From Curvularia sp. ZM96 (Eukaryota > Ascomycota > Dothideomycetes > Pleosporales > Pleosporaceae): a DNA stretch of 64,000 nt. The notes below the pieces were generated by a model. That model saw only the letters and a list, made by a program, of their open reading frames with translations, was not told the origin of the DNA and did not search any database. The stretch is from positions 1,364,001-1,428,000 of the forward strand of contig JAJGBQ010000004.1 in NCBI GenBank assembly GCA_022457065.1, given 5' to 3'. The translations under genes and the position numbers were made by a program. Of this stretch, positions 22,307-33,360 are shown one piece after another (positions within the stretch are counted from its first letter, which is position 1; each line of letters opens with the position of its first letter).

Positions 22307-24081
22307 TTAGAAATCAGACGCATCATCCTGGAGCTTTGCGTACGCTTCTTCTACCGAAGCGAGAGGAGGCGGCCGCTCATATACCTGTATCCTTCGAAAC
22401 AAACCCACGGAATCTGGATCAAGTTGAATAGACCCGAATGCTGAGGTATTAATACTCTGTGCAGGCGCGTGACCGTTGAGCTGGCTTGTATCAGAATTCG
22501 ATGGTGTAGGCGAAGACGAGTCTCTAGTGTAGAACTTCAATGGTAGAGTGTCAACCAGCGCAGAGCTGGATAACCGACCACATGTTGAGCTGAGATATAG
22601 TTGTCAGTAATAGATCCTCTAGCCTGGTAGGACTGCCCACCATATATTGCCAGCCTCATCTGCTTGCCTCAATAATGTCCCAGCACAGGAGGGGTACGGA
22701 CATGCATTCTTCGAAAAAGGAAGCCCGGAAACACCCATCGCCTGTTTTATGTGGCCACCTGGTCTGACCGTCGAGTTCCACTAATACGGCTGGATGCGCG
22801 AACGACCTGTCTTCGCAGAAGTGAGCTGAAATTGACCTCGCATGATGTAATCCAAGCCTGGTCGCTGGTTTCCATAAACAACCGCCTTTAGTATATCTGT
22901 AAACAACTTTTCGAACGAAGCTAGTTAGCCGAAATGTATCGAGAGTATTGCATCGACCAGATCGTCCTACCTCCCATGTTTGACACGCTTGAAAAGGCAA
23001 ACCCCAACTTTCGCCAAGCGCATCGTGAAGGCGAATTATATCTACTGAAAGATGTAAGGGAGTTGATTCGATGGCCCGAGCAAGGCTTTTCATATGTGCC
23101 GCTATATCGAGAAGCATACGGCTAGGTTATGTTAGTGTTTGACATTTTTGACTACGCAGATGGGGGAAGACAACTAACGTGTTCTGGCTAATGGCTTCTA
23201 GCATATCTTTCGAATACTTTAATAACCTAGAAAGTTTAACCCACGCTATTAAATGATAATTATGCTATAAACTTACATGTAAAGAAGCTTCTTTAAGTCC
23301 TTCAGGCTGGAAGACAACCGCGCTACCACTCGCATGATCCGAGCCCCACCAAAACGCATCATCTCCATGCTATTATTGCCTTGGACAGATATCTTAGTTA
23401 CCTAGGATGTTAGTCCGGCGACTATATGCGTCATTTGCATGTCCCGTTTGGCTTGTTGTTCTCCATTGCGAGCCATGTTCAGATGAATATTGGCGATTGA
23501 ATCGGGCAAATCTCGAACCAGGTTCAAGATCATGGAGGTGCTATCTAATATGGCATCAGAACTTTGACGAGAGTCTATTGAGCGAGCTGACAACCTTCTG
23601 AGATTGGTCCTGGCAAATAATGTGAGCCTTCGTTCAGCTTCTAGTGCGATTATACTCACAGCTGCTGCACACTTAGAAGCATGTTAATTGCAACCATTTC
23701 CGATAGCATAACCTTTCGCAATTCTTCAACAACTTTTTGCGTGACCATAGACCATTTCATTCGGACCCATAAGTTGTTGAGCCGTGCAGTCCGATAGTAG
23801 CCTAAGGAACGGTCCTTTAATCGCAGCTTGTCAATAAAGGCTTACAAAGGCTGGTAACAGTGGTTGAATATAGCTCGTATCCGCTCGAGGACCTGTTTGT
23901 CGTCCTGATCGTCAGATTAGGTTTGGAGCACGTGATTAAGGGTGCTGCGTAGCAAGTCGAGTTCGACACACAGATTCTGGAATTGTACTAGAGCATCGCG
24001 GTAATTCTTAAGCTCGATCGCGATGCGCTCGAAAAGTCTAAGGAACGCGATAAAGTCACTAATGGCGAATCCAAAAGACAT
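22307..24081 (-). pseudogene. Fungal ubiquitin-like-domain protein with zinc-ribbon-like segment, decayed
   Basis: The start at 24081 gives MSFGFAISDFIAFLRLFERI, the typical opening of a large fungal family with an N-terminal helical region and a ubiquitin-like domain (Pfam ULD_2 group; recalled, not searched). In-frame TAA codons interrupt this exon at LNHVLQT* and HCYQPL*, both consistent with CAA to TAA. A 50-nt intron (GTGAGT..GCCAG) leads to TNLRRLSARSIDSRQ. Further down come the ubiquitin-like word IRLHDALGESWGLPFQACQT and, after more splicing, KNACPYPSCAGTLLRQAD followed by CSTCGRLSS, giving a CX4C..CX2C zinc-ribbon-like pattern. The exons are broken by small introns, and some joins are uncertain. 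Function of the family is unknown. The stops suggest RIP damage near the transposon island. Confidence 0.55.
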
Positions 24082-25138
24082 ATCGAAATACCTATAATGT
24101 CACCGAATCCTCAGAACATTGAAGTGCTGCGAAGTCGTGAAAACCTCAAACTGCTGATGCGCAGTAGCAGATCTAATGCATGACAAGACTCAGAACATTA
24201 AGCCTACCACAACAAACGAGGTTGACAATAAATGACGAGGTCAGACTGAACATTCGCTAACGGATTATGCTAGTGATGGTGGGTAATGGAAAACGATGAT
24301 AGATGATCGCTAGAACCGTCGATGGAGGAATGTTGAGTTATGAAGCCCTGCTGAAGTGGGGCAGTGCAAGCCATACATAAGGCTTAGCCCCTTCGTACCA
24401 CCTCAGTTAGCCTGGCAGCGATCACTTGGAACATAAATTAAGCTTCAAATTCTCGAGAACAAGGCTGCATGCACATCCCCTGCCTTCCCACACCTGCAAG
24501 TCTATCCATCACTCCATTTTCGGACAACCAAGAAATTCAGGTCGGTCGTAACTCTAGCTCTATCCACATGGCCCGTCCTTGGTTTGACTGACGCTATGGT
24601 GACTGTGTGGTGTCTCTGTAGAGAGAAGAGGCGGGAAATCATACCTGGTTGTTAGGAACGGCTGATGTCTAAAATCCACAGATTAGTGAGCAACTAAAGA
24701 AGATGAACCAGATAGAGCGCTAGAGTCAGCTTGACGAGTGGATGAAGTATCCTATTCCCAACCTACACGTAGATTTGCATACGAGGGAGCATAAGAGTTA
24801 ATATATTTGTTAAGCATCATTCCCTCATACGCGAGCAGTAGAGGGAAAATCCAAAGGTTTACTATAGCAGCGAGCAATAACTTAGATAAGTATAAGATTC
24901 ATTTATACCCTTTAATATTTGTTCCGACGCTATTCTTACATAAGCTAGTAGAGACGTATATTATATAGAATTATGCTATACTTCTCTATATCTTAATCTA
25001 GATTAGGGCGAGATAACTATTAGCAGTTATCCGCGCAATTACTAAAGTAGTTCTAAATAGAAAAGATAACTAATCCTATAATAATATAATAATAATATAG
25101 TAATCTTATTAGAATAGTACATTATTAGACTAACCTAG
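24082..25138. other. Left border of the AT-rich island
   Basis: No gene recognised. Composition is fairly normal to about 24.8 kb and then changes within a few hundred bases to TpA-dominated sequence. A word at about 24,990-25,020 (AATCTAGATTAGGGCGAGAT) resembles part of the 492-bp solo LTR at 28.7-29.2 kb, so a related decayed repeat may be present. Confidence 0.5.
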
Positions 25139-25352
25139 TATAATAGTATAGGCAAGACTAGTTAGACTAGTATTAATAGTAGAGTTACTTAGAGGCATAT
25201 AGAAGTATGTAGAACGTTAAATAAGTTTTAACTTAATAGATAGTTATCTATAAGTCTTATATAGAAGAATATTCAAATTTTATAAAATAGCTATATACAA
25301 TAATCTATACTTATTTCTTTTTATTTTTTACTAATAGCTCGTCTATAGCGAT

Positions 25353-25620
25353 TGTAACGGCACAGGCAAGACTGGTCGGATCAGTATCGGCTGTAGAGTC
25401 ACTCAGAGGCATATGGGAGTGCGTGGGACGTTAAATAAGCCTTGATTCGATAGACACCTATAGGCCTTGTACGAAAGAATATCAAAAATCTACAGAATAA
25501 CTATGTGGGATAGTCTGTACTTATACTGGCCGATACGGGTCCGACTCGGATCTGGTTCGGTCTGATCCTGGATCTATCGGCTGAATGGCCACTGGGTTGG
25601 TTTGATAGTGTGCCGTTACA
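25353..25620 (+). mobile_element. Intact 268-bp TG..CA element (solo-LTR-like)
   Basis: It begins TGTAACGGCAC and ends GTGCCGTTACA, an 11-bp perfect inverted repeat with TG..CA ends, flanked on both sides by GCGAT (25348-25352 and 25621-25625). The undisturbed target is visible in another R1 copy (GCAATTAGCC on the reverse of about 36,285-36,294), which confirms the insertion and its 5-bp duplication. The copy keeps normal GC and CpA content, unlike its surroundings, so it arrived late and has escaped RIP. A 5-bp duplication with TG..CA ends fits a solo LTR; a MITE is the alternative. Confidence 0.8.
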
Positions 25621-25944
25621 GCGATCAGCCAATTAGAAAGCATTATAAAAAATAGTAGGCTACCTCTTAGCTTACTATAGATTAAAGATTTAAAAAAAAA
25701 GTTTTGTTAAAGTTAGAATTTAAACGTAATATCTCTAGTACTCTAAGCTCTACGTCTTATAAGATTTTAGATATTAAGACTCTAGCTCTATATAAGTCTT
25801 AAGCTTTAGAGCTTTAGCTCTACGTATTAAATCTAAAGTATTAATCTAGATAGGCCTCTAACTATAGAATAATAATAAACTTTAATAAGTAGAAGCTTTT
25901 TAGATAGCTAATATTAAATAAAAAACACTAAACTTATTAAGCTA

Positions 25945-27791
25945 ACGTGGTTCACAAGCGAGTCGATCACCCAAGCGAGTCGATCACGCTCCACTGGCGC
26001 GTCAACATCGAGACGTAATAACAGTCTTTTATCACAGTCAATTAACTATTACAATATACCAAGTTAATCGTTAGAATCGCCACTATCACTTGCACTATCT
26101 ATCTTAACTGCGCAGGTACGAACGTTGTGTCTAGTCTACTTGCAACGCCCGCACCGCCGCTCTTCTCGCACCCTCTTCGGCGCACTCTCGCTATTACTAC
26201 GACTGCTACCTGCCTGTTTAGCTAATACTTCTTGTACCTCGCCTATAGTAAGAGTCTCTTCTATCCGTATATATCGCCGCTTGCGGCTCTTACGCTTATT
26301 TGCTATATCTAGAGCCTCTCGAAGAGCAGCTACTTCCTCTCTTATAAGCGTTATCTTATATACTATTTGCTAAGCCCCTTTACTTAACTGCGCAACCTTC
26401 TCGTTAAGAGAACTTATAGAAGACCTAGGGCGATTTCTTACTCTCTGTTAAATAAGAGCACTTTAAGCCTCGACTTCGCGCGCGTTGCGTAGTATCTGCG
26501 CCTCCTAGGTGACTGCCTATCGCGGTGACTATTTTAGCGTCTACACTACTACATTAAGCTTTAATAGCACGGCCTATAGGTTATGTAGGACTAGACTAGC
26601 GCCTCTAAAGCTAGCTTAGATATTCTCCTTTATAATAGACTGCTTAAAAGTAGCCTTAAAGGCTAGTAGGAAGGTCTTCTTACTAATATAGCTAGTGCAA
26701 TTACGTACTAAGCCTAAGATTACGTCGCCATACTTGCGCTTTAACGGCGAGAAGTAGGCGACGTCAAGAGGCTGTAATAGGTAAGACGAGTGTATAGGCA
26801 TGTAGAGAAGAACGATATTCTTCTTCTTATAAAGATCTTAAAATTCGATAGAGTAGTAGCTCTTATAGCTATTAATAATAAGTAGTCGATATCTACCTAT
26901 AATATGCCTCTTTATATAGGTATTAAAGTGCTCTAGCTACGTAAGAGTAAGCTAATTATTTATCTAGCTATTAAGGCTAACTTTAAGAATCTAGTTAGTA
27001 GGCAGGTCTTTAAACTAGACGTCGATAAGCACCTTACCCGTAAAGATAACGAAGAGTAGTAGCTAGCGACCTAACGCGCCCACGCCTTAGATTATAGTAA
27101 CCTACTAATAGTTGCCTAGCTATATCCGCTTCTTTCTACTATATCCCTCTAAGTCTATAATAACTAACTATAATAAAATCTTGCCTATTATAAAGCTAGT
27201 TTCGTTAAAGTTGTAGATATCGTCGTCTACAATACTCTACTTCTACTTTATCGCCTAGACTAAGTCGAACTAGCGCTAGATAGCCGCTAGGTCCTCGTAG
27301 GTAGCTTACTAGTAATTGTAAGGACGGCTCTACCGCGTGCGGAGCTTAGGAGTCCTCTTAACAAAGTTATTAATCTAGTTCTTGCTAATAGGGTTGCTCC
27401 TACGCTTATATAATAGTTTATTAGCTATTACTTAAACGTTAGTCTTTATAGGCGCAAATTCTCGCGCAGACTCTTTAAGAATACGCCTAACTATAGCCTC
27501 CTCTTCTAGCTTATTTAGGCGCTTCGAATTCGGCTCGTAGTCGCGTTAGGGGCGCTTTCTAGTACGCTAGTTAGATAGAGTACTTTAAGGCACGTTATAG
27601 ATAGAGGTAGCACGTCTTTAGCTTAGAACACGTTGCGATTAGGAGTTAAAGAGAGTAAGTTGAAGATCTAATTTAGTATAGAAAGTCTAAGTAGTGCGTT
27701 ATTAAGTCATTACGCGTTGTAGTGTCGACGTCGACGCGCCGGTGGAGCGTGATCGACTCGCTTGGGTGATCGACTCGCTTGTGAACCACGT
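25945..27791 (-). mobile_element. Family A pogo/Fot1-like transposon, copy A1 (1847 bp)
   Basis: It has terminal inverted repeats beginning ACGTGGTTCA, each with two tandem 17-bp units (CAAGCGAGTCGATCACC). TA is duplicated at 25943-25944 and 27792-27793. Its transposase is on the minus strand and broken by stops; a readable part near 26.6-26.8 kb contains HSSYLLQPLDVAYFSPLKRK, the block after the catalytic region of Fot1/pogo transposases. The core word of its 17-bp units (GTCGATC at unit positions 8-14) occurs at all four sites. Confidence 0.9.
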
Positions 27792-28170
27792 TATAGTTAT
27801 AATAAAGACTTACAATAGGTAGAAAGATATAGACTATACTAATAAGAAGTATATAGAAAACTCTAAAATTCTTGAACTATAGTTGTGAGTACTTCGCCTA
27901 TTCTATACTTATACTAGCTAATATAAGTCTAACTTGAATCTAGTTTAGTTTAATCTTGGATCTATTAGCTAAATAGCTACTAGATTAGTTTAATAGTATA
28001 TAATCAAATTATTTTCTTTTCTAGTAGATAGTTAGTTAGATAGCTATACTATTATTTAATAGGTTTTTTTATCTCTTTTTTATAATAGTATATAGCTATT
28101 TCAATCACTTTATATTAAATATACTCTTATAGCTTTTCTAATATAGCTTTTCTTTATATAGCGCTATTCA

Positions 28171-28458
28171 GCTCTAGCCTTTTATAGATAATTTAGGTGA
28201 ATTATTTTAGATTTCTTTTTTTAAATTAATAATTATGATATATCTAGCCTCTATAAGACTATAACAAAAGTCGCCTAACCTTTTTCTTACCTCTACTATC
28301 TTAATATTCTCTATTTTTACGTCTCTATATATCGTTATAGCTATCTCTACGTTTATAACTACGTTTATACTTATATCTATATCTATATCTATATCTATAT
28401 CTATATTATCTAAGTTATCTAGAATTAGTTAAATAAACGAGAGTATTACGCCTATCTA
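28171..28458 (+). mobile_element. R1 retroposon fragment (5' part)
   Basis: Starts GCTCTAGCCTTTTATAGATA like the four other R1 copies and runs through the TATATC-rich segment (pure TATATC-type repeats around 28,376-28,410). It breaks off at a reversed Gypsy LTR fragment. Confidence 0.65.
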
Positions 28459-28605
28459 AGTGCTGAAAGTAGATTTTAAGTAGAAGTAATATAAGACTTC
28501 TAGTATTAAGACTCTAAGATGAGTTTTTATAGATAAAGTAATAGAGTAATATTAAAAGTATCTTTATAAGTAGTTAACTTATATATTATACTTATGCTTA
28601 TAAGT
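28459..28605 (-). mobile_element. Gypsy LTR fragment, reverse orientation
   Basis: The sequence TGCTGAAAGTAGATTTTAAG and what follows is the RIP-mutated reverse complement of the 3' end of the Gypsy LTR found at 44884-45308 (compare AAGTCTTATAATACTTCC). It is truncated after about 145 bp where the next R1 copy begins. Confidence 0.65.
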
Positions 28606-28610
28606 CCTTA

Positions 28611-29782
28611 GCTCTAGCCTTTTGTAAACCACTTTAGTAAATTATTTTAGAAATTTTTATTTTTTTTTATTTAACAATTATGGTTTACCTAGCCTCTATA
28701 AAGCTATCACGATAAATTGCCTAACTTCTCTCTTTATTACACGGGGTCTACACGGGGTAGGGGTATACTTACCTAGTCTTAGTCTAGATCAGGGCGAGAC
28801 AGTGTAATAAAGTATACTATGCAATTATTATCTAGTAATTCGTAGTAGAGTAAAGTTAGAAAATTCAACTAATAGTAAACTAATAATTAATTCTATAATG
28901 ATAGAATAACTAAGTATTAATCTATGTAAGAGAGGAACTTATAAGAGTTAACTATAACGAGTATATTAATAAAATCTAACCTATTCTTATACTTATTACC
29001 TCTAGTTCTAGTATTAGATAATTTTCCTAAAGTTACTAACCCTAGACTCTCTCTATAAGGCTATACATTTATATAAATAAGGTAGTATTACTAATACTAT
29101 AGTCTTAGCGTGATACTAATTACGTGATTACTACCTTACAGTAATTATTACCTTTTAACGTGGCGCCTAATAGTCTTTAACCTGCGGCCTTCGTCTAGGA
29201 GAGATCCTTTGCTGTTACTTGTAACACTTTTACGTCTACTATCTTAATATCTTTATCTTTACGTCTCTATCTATATCTATAGCTATCCCTACAACTATAT
29301 CTACGTCTATATTTATATCTATATCTATATTTATATTTATTAGAATTAATTAAATAAACTAAAGTATTACGTCTATCTAAGCTATACACTTCTTAATCTA
29401 TAACTTAGCTTTGAAGTTCTTTTACGTAATAGTCTCTATTACGTTATCTATATTATATTTAAGCTATAAGAAAGTATTAGAACTAAACTATATTCTCTTA
29501 CTTTAGATTGACTAGTAGTTAAATATATAGATTTTGAGAGCTTTTAATCTATTAATAAGAGTAATATTCTAGTCTTATAGCTATATCTTATCTACTTCTA
29601 AGTCTTAGTATAAAAATATATTCTAGTTATTAGATATAATGAATTCAAGAAAGTCTAGCTGCTAGAAGAGCTACTATCATAGCTTTTTATAGATATCATC
29701 TACTAGTAGACTATAGTAAGTAGGTCTAGCTTACTTAAAAATACTAATAAAGATTAACTATTATTATAGTTAGTTTAGGTAT
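28611..29782 (+). mobile_element. R1 retroposon copy interrupted by a solo LTR
   Basis: It begins GCTCTAGCCTTTTGTAAACC, breaks at 28734 where a 492-bp LTR-like element is inserted, resumes at 29227 (TTTTACGTCTACTATCTTAA) and continues in register with the other R1 copies until 29782, where a Gypsy LTR fragment abuts. Confidence 0.65.
28735..29226. mobile_element. Solo LTR-like element, 492 bp
   Basis: Inserted in R1 between CTCTT (28730-28734) and CTTTT (29227-29231), which I read as a 5-bp target duplication with one C-to-T change. The ends are TATTACACGGGG and CTTGTAACA; the left end would be TGTTACA before one G-to-A change. There is no coding content. Orientation and family unknown. Confidence 0.55.
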
Positions 29783-29989
29783 TGCTACGATCTCTAAAAA
29801 CGCTAATATAAAGTAGACCTATAAGTAGTTTGGAAAATTATAACTACGCTATGATTCTTCTAGTATATTACTATACGTTACGTAACTTAGTTAGTAATTA
29901 GTAGCTCTTAGTATAACTAAATAACTAAGTATCTTATATAGATATATAATACTTGATAATTAGTAGTACTTAGTATAACTAGGTGTTAG
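29783..29989 (+). mobile_element. Gypsy LTR fragment (U3 half)
   Basis: TGCTACGATCTCTAAAAACG and the following ~200 bp match the first half of the right-hand Gypsy LTR at 44884, not the left-hand LTR at 38291. The fragment inserts in R1 at its 5' side and is cut by the 268-bp element at its 3' side. Confidence 0.7.
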
Positions 29990-30258
29990 TGTAACGGCAT
30001 AGCACCTAAATTTGCCTAGTAGCCGTCCAGCCAATAGATCTAAGATCGATCTAAAACTGATCTAAGGCGGATCTATATTAGCTAGCATAAATATAGACAA
30101 TAGGATATAGCTATTTAGTAGATTTTTGATATTCTTTTATATAAGATCTATAAGTATCTATTAAATTAAGGCTTATTTAACGTTCTGCGTACTCTTATAT
30201 GCCTCTAAGTAACTCTATAGCTAATACTAATCTAACTAGTCTTATCTATACTATTATA
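29990..30258 (-). mobile_element. 268-bp element, RIP-mutated, inverted copy
   Basis: Starts TGTAACGGCATAG and ends in a RIP-mutated form of the other inverted terminus. It is the reverse complement of the intact copy at 25353, differing by transitions. It directly abuts a gag-like internal sequence that at 56.49 kb is adjoined by the same element in the opposite orientation. Confidence 0.75.
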
Positions 30259-31291
30259 TTATATTAAAAATCTTATTCTAGCTAGTAATAGTATTTAAAA
30301 TAAAATTATAATAGTTTATTAACTATATTTAAGTCTAGTCTCTCTAGATCTAATCTAGATACTTGTACTCTTACGTTAAATATTTACTTATAAATAGAAT
30401 CTTTTTGATTTTCTACTAACTGAAGTTTTTAAATCTAGAACTTCTACTTACTACTAGAGATAGATTACTTTTAGAAAAGTTACGTTATATATACTAAAGT
30501 AGAAATATAAAGACTACTGAAGAATCTATTTATATTAGAATTGACTATTAATAATATACTATAACTTCTTAGGCTTATTAAAGCCTATAAAAAGATTAAC
30601 TTATTTCTAATGTTAACAACTCTAATCGAAGAAGTTAACTAAAAAATAACTAGTTAAAGAAGATAAAGAGAATTTAGAGAAAAACTAGTCTACTACTCTC
30701 TAAGTAGAAATCACTAGACTAAATAAATAATCAGAACGCTTGTAACGTAAAAATACTACTCTACTTACTAACTATTTAGTATTTACTACTAAATTATCTC
30801 TAACTATAGCTAATATACTTCTAAGCTAATTATAGAGATACTTATTAGCTACTTTATAAAGACTACGTATTAAACTTACTAAGTATACACCTACTATTAA
30901 TAACTTTAGTAATAAAGTAGATCTAATTTTCTACTAATACTAAGCGTCTATTAAGAACTACTTAACTATTAACTTAGACTACTACTAGAGTGAACGCGTA
31001 AAAATAGTACTTATATAGAACTATACTACTAGTATTACTAAGAGATACTTAAAACTTTAATATACAGCTAATTTAGTTAAAAACTAGTTCTAAAATATAG
31101 AAGAAATAATTTTACTACTTAAATTATACTTTATATCTAGTAACGAGTAAGTAGAAAGCTAAGCTACTTTCTACTACTTACTTATAGATAAGAAGAAGTT
31201 TTTCTTAAAATTTAAAACTAGATTTATCAGTATAGCTATTAAAGAGTTTATATTTAAGTTAGAATATGTTTTACTTATAAATAAAGATTTC
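30259..31291 (+). mobile_element. gag-like internal part of an LTR retrotransposon, decayed
   Basis: The sequence parallels 56491-57530. One plus-strand frame reads DRVDLTFY, INLDYY, NIEEIILLLKLYF and FLKFKTRFISIAIKEFIFKLE-like words separated by RIP-type stops, in the order expected of a retrotransposon gag core (…DP..F..W…, YxxR/K, F..F..E). It ends where R1 is inserted. Confidence 0.55.
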
Positions 31292-31513
31292 GGCTCTGGC
31301 CTTTTGCGAACGATTTAGGTGAATTATTTTGGGACTTTTTTTCAAATTAACAATCACAGTCTACCTGGCCTCCGCAAGACTATAACGATAAATCGCTTAA
31401 CTTCTCTCTTACCTTTACTATCTTAATATTCTCTATCTCTACGTTTCTATCTATTTCTATAGCTATCTCCGCGTTTATATCTGCGTCTATACTTATATCT
31501 ATATCTATGTCTA

Positions 31514-33360
31514 ACGTGGTTCACAAGTGAGTCGCTAACCCAAGCGAGTCGCTAACGCCTCATCAGCGCGTCGACTTTGCAACGTTATCACAGTCTTTTA
31601 TCACAGTTAATAAACTATTACAATATACCAAATTAATTATTAGAATCGCCACTATTACTTGCACTATCTATCTTAACCGCGCAGGTACGAGCGTTGTGTC
31701 TAGTCTGCTTGCAACGCCCGCACCGCCTCTCTCCTCGCACCCTCTTTGATGCACTCTCACCGTCGCCACGACTGCTACCCGCCTGTTTAGCTAATACTTC
31801 TTGTACCTTACCTATAGTTAGAGTCTCTTCTGTCCGTACGTATCGCCGCTTACGGCTCTTACGCTTATTTAATTTGTCTAGAGTCTCTTAAAGGGTGGTT
31901 ATTTTCTCTATTAAAAGTACTATCTTATGTGCTATCTACTAAGCCTCTTTACTCAACTGCGCGATCTGCTTAGTAAGTGAATTAGTAGAAGACCTACGGC
32001 GCTTTCTCACGCTCTATTAAATAAGACTAATTTGAGCCTCGACTTCGCGCGCGTTGCGTGGCGTCTGCGCCTCCTAGGCGGCTGCCCGTCGCGGTAATTA
32101 ATGTGGTGTCTGCACTACTATATTAAGCTTTAATAGCATAGCCTGTGGGTCGTGTGGGACTAGACTAGCGCCTCTAAAGCTAGCTTGGATATTCTCCTTC
32201 GTGATAGACTGCTTAAAAGTAGCCTTAAAGGCTGGCAGGAAGGTCTTCTTACTAATATAGCTAGTGCGGTTGCGTGCTAAGCCTAAGATCGAGTCGCTAT
32301 ACTTACGCTTTAATGGCGAGAAGCAGGCGACATTAAGGGGCTATAATAGGTGAGACGAGTGCGCAGGTATGTAGAGAAGAATAATATTCTTCTCCTTACA
32401 AAGATCTTGAAAATCGACGGAGTAGTGGCTCTTATGGCCGTCGATAATAAGTAGTCGATACCTACCTATAGTCTGCCTCTTAGTATAGGTATTAAAGTGC
32501 TCTAACTACGTAAGAGCAAGCTAATTATTCGTCTAGCTATTAGGACTAACTTTAAGAATCCAGTTAGTAGGCAGGTCTTTAAACTAGACGTTAATAAGCA
32601 CCTTGCCCGCAAAGATAACGAAGAGAGGTAGCCGGCGACCTGACGCGCCCACGCCTTAGATTACAGTAACCTACTCACGGTTGCCTAGCTGTATCCGCTT
32701 CTTTTTGCTATAACCTTCTAATACTATAATAACTAACTATAATAAAATCTTGCCTATTATAAAGCTAGTTTTGTCAAAGTTATAGATATCGTTATCTACA
32801 ATACCCCACTTCTGCTTTGTCGCCTAGACTAAGTCGAACCAGCGCTGGATAGCCGCTAGGTCCTCGCAGGTAGCTCGCTGGTGATCGTAGGGACGGCTCC
32901 AGCGCGTGCGGAGCTCAGGAGTCCTCTTAACAAAGTTATTAATCTAGTTCTTGCTAACAGAGTTGCTCCCACGCTCATGTAGCAGTTTATTAGCTATTGC
33001 TCGAACGTTAGGCTTTATAGGCGCAAATTCTCGCGCAGACTCCTTAAGAATACGCCTAACTATAGCCTCCTCTTCTAGCTTATTAAGGCGCTTCGACTTC
33101 GGTACGCAGTCGCGTCGTGGGCGTTTCCTAGCGCGTCGATCAGATAGAGTTCTTTGTGGGACGTTGTAGATAGTAGCAGCACGGTTTACACTCTAAACAC
33201 GTTGCGATAGAACGTCAAGAAGAGCAAGTTGAAGATCTGATTTAGTATAGGTAGATTGAGTATTGCGTTGTTGAGACATCACGCGTTATAGTGTTGGAGT
33301 CGACGCGCTGGTGAGGCGTTAGCGACTCGCTTGGGTTAGCGACTCACTTGTGAACCACGT
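31514..33360 (-). mobile_element. Family A pogo/Fot1-like transposon, copy A2 (1847 bp)
   Basis: The inverted ends start ACGTGGTTCA, with TA duplications at 31512-31513 and 33361-33362. The 17-bp units read CAAGTGAGTCGCTAACC and CAAGCGAGTCGCTAACG, so the core word is GTCGCTA at all four sites. The minus-strand transposase is broken by stops but retains an intact IIDGHKSH (catalytic-Asp region) near 32.45 kb and the C-terminal Cys-rich tail near 31.7 kb. Confidence 0.9.

Larger units (their letters stand above)
25315..27902 (-). mobile_element. R1 retroposon copy, 5'-truncated, reverse orientation, itself carrying two insertions
   Basis: The net R1 sequence is about 460 bp once the inserted 268-bp element (25353-25620) and family A transposon (25945-27791) are removed. 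It reads as the reverse complement of the 3' part of the R1 copies ending near 36.33 and 51.99 kb. Its 3' end, at the left, is the A-rich tail (TTCTTTTTATTTTTTAC on the plus strand). It is flanked by a 10-bp target-site duplication. A truncated 5' end, A-rich tail and duplication are hallmarks of target-primed reverse transcription. Confidence 0.7.
25139..28013 (+). mobile_element. Old RIP-mutated copy of the 268-bp element, split by an insertion
   Basis: Positions 25139-25314 match the first two thirds and 27903-28013 the last third of the intact 268-bp element at 25353-25620, differing by C-to-T / G-to-A changes and a small deletion near the end. The two parts are separated by a retroposon R1 copy; the 10-bp word CTATACTTAT is found on both sides of the insert (25305-25314 and 27903-27912). 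Confidence 0.75.

Noticed and set aside
22934..23125. 63-codon plus-strand frame
   Set aside because: Antisense of the ubiquitin-like exon, which has the better match and splice signals.
28376..28410. TATATC repeats considered as a CRISPR-like or telomeric array
   Set aside because: Units are 6 bp without spacers and lie inside R1 copies in a fungal genome; they are simple microsatellites.
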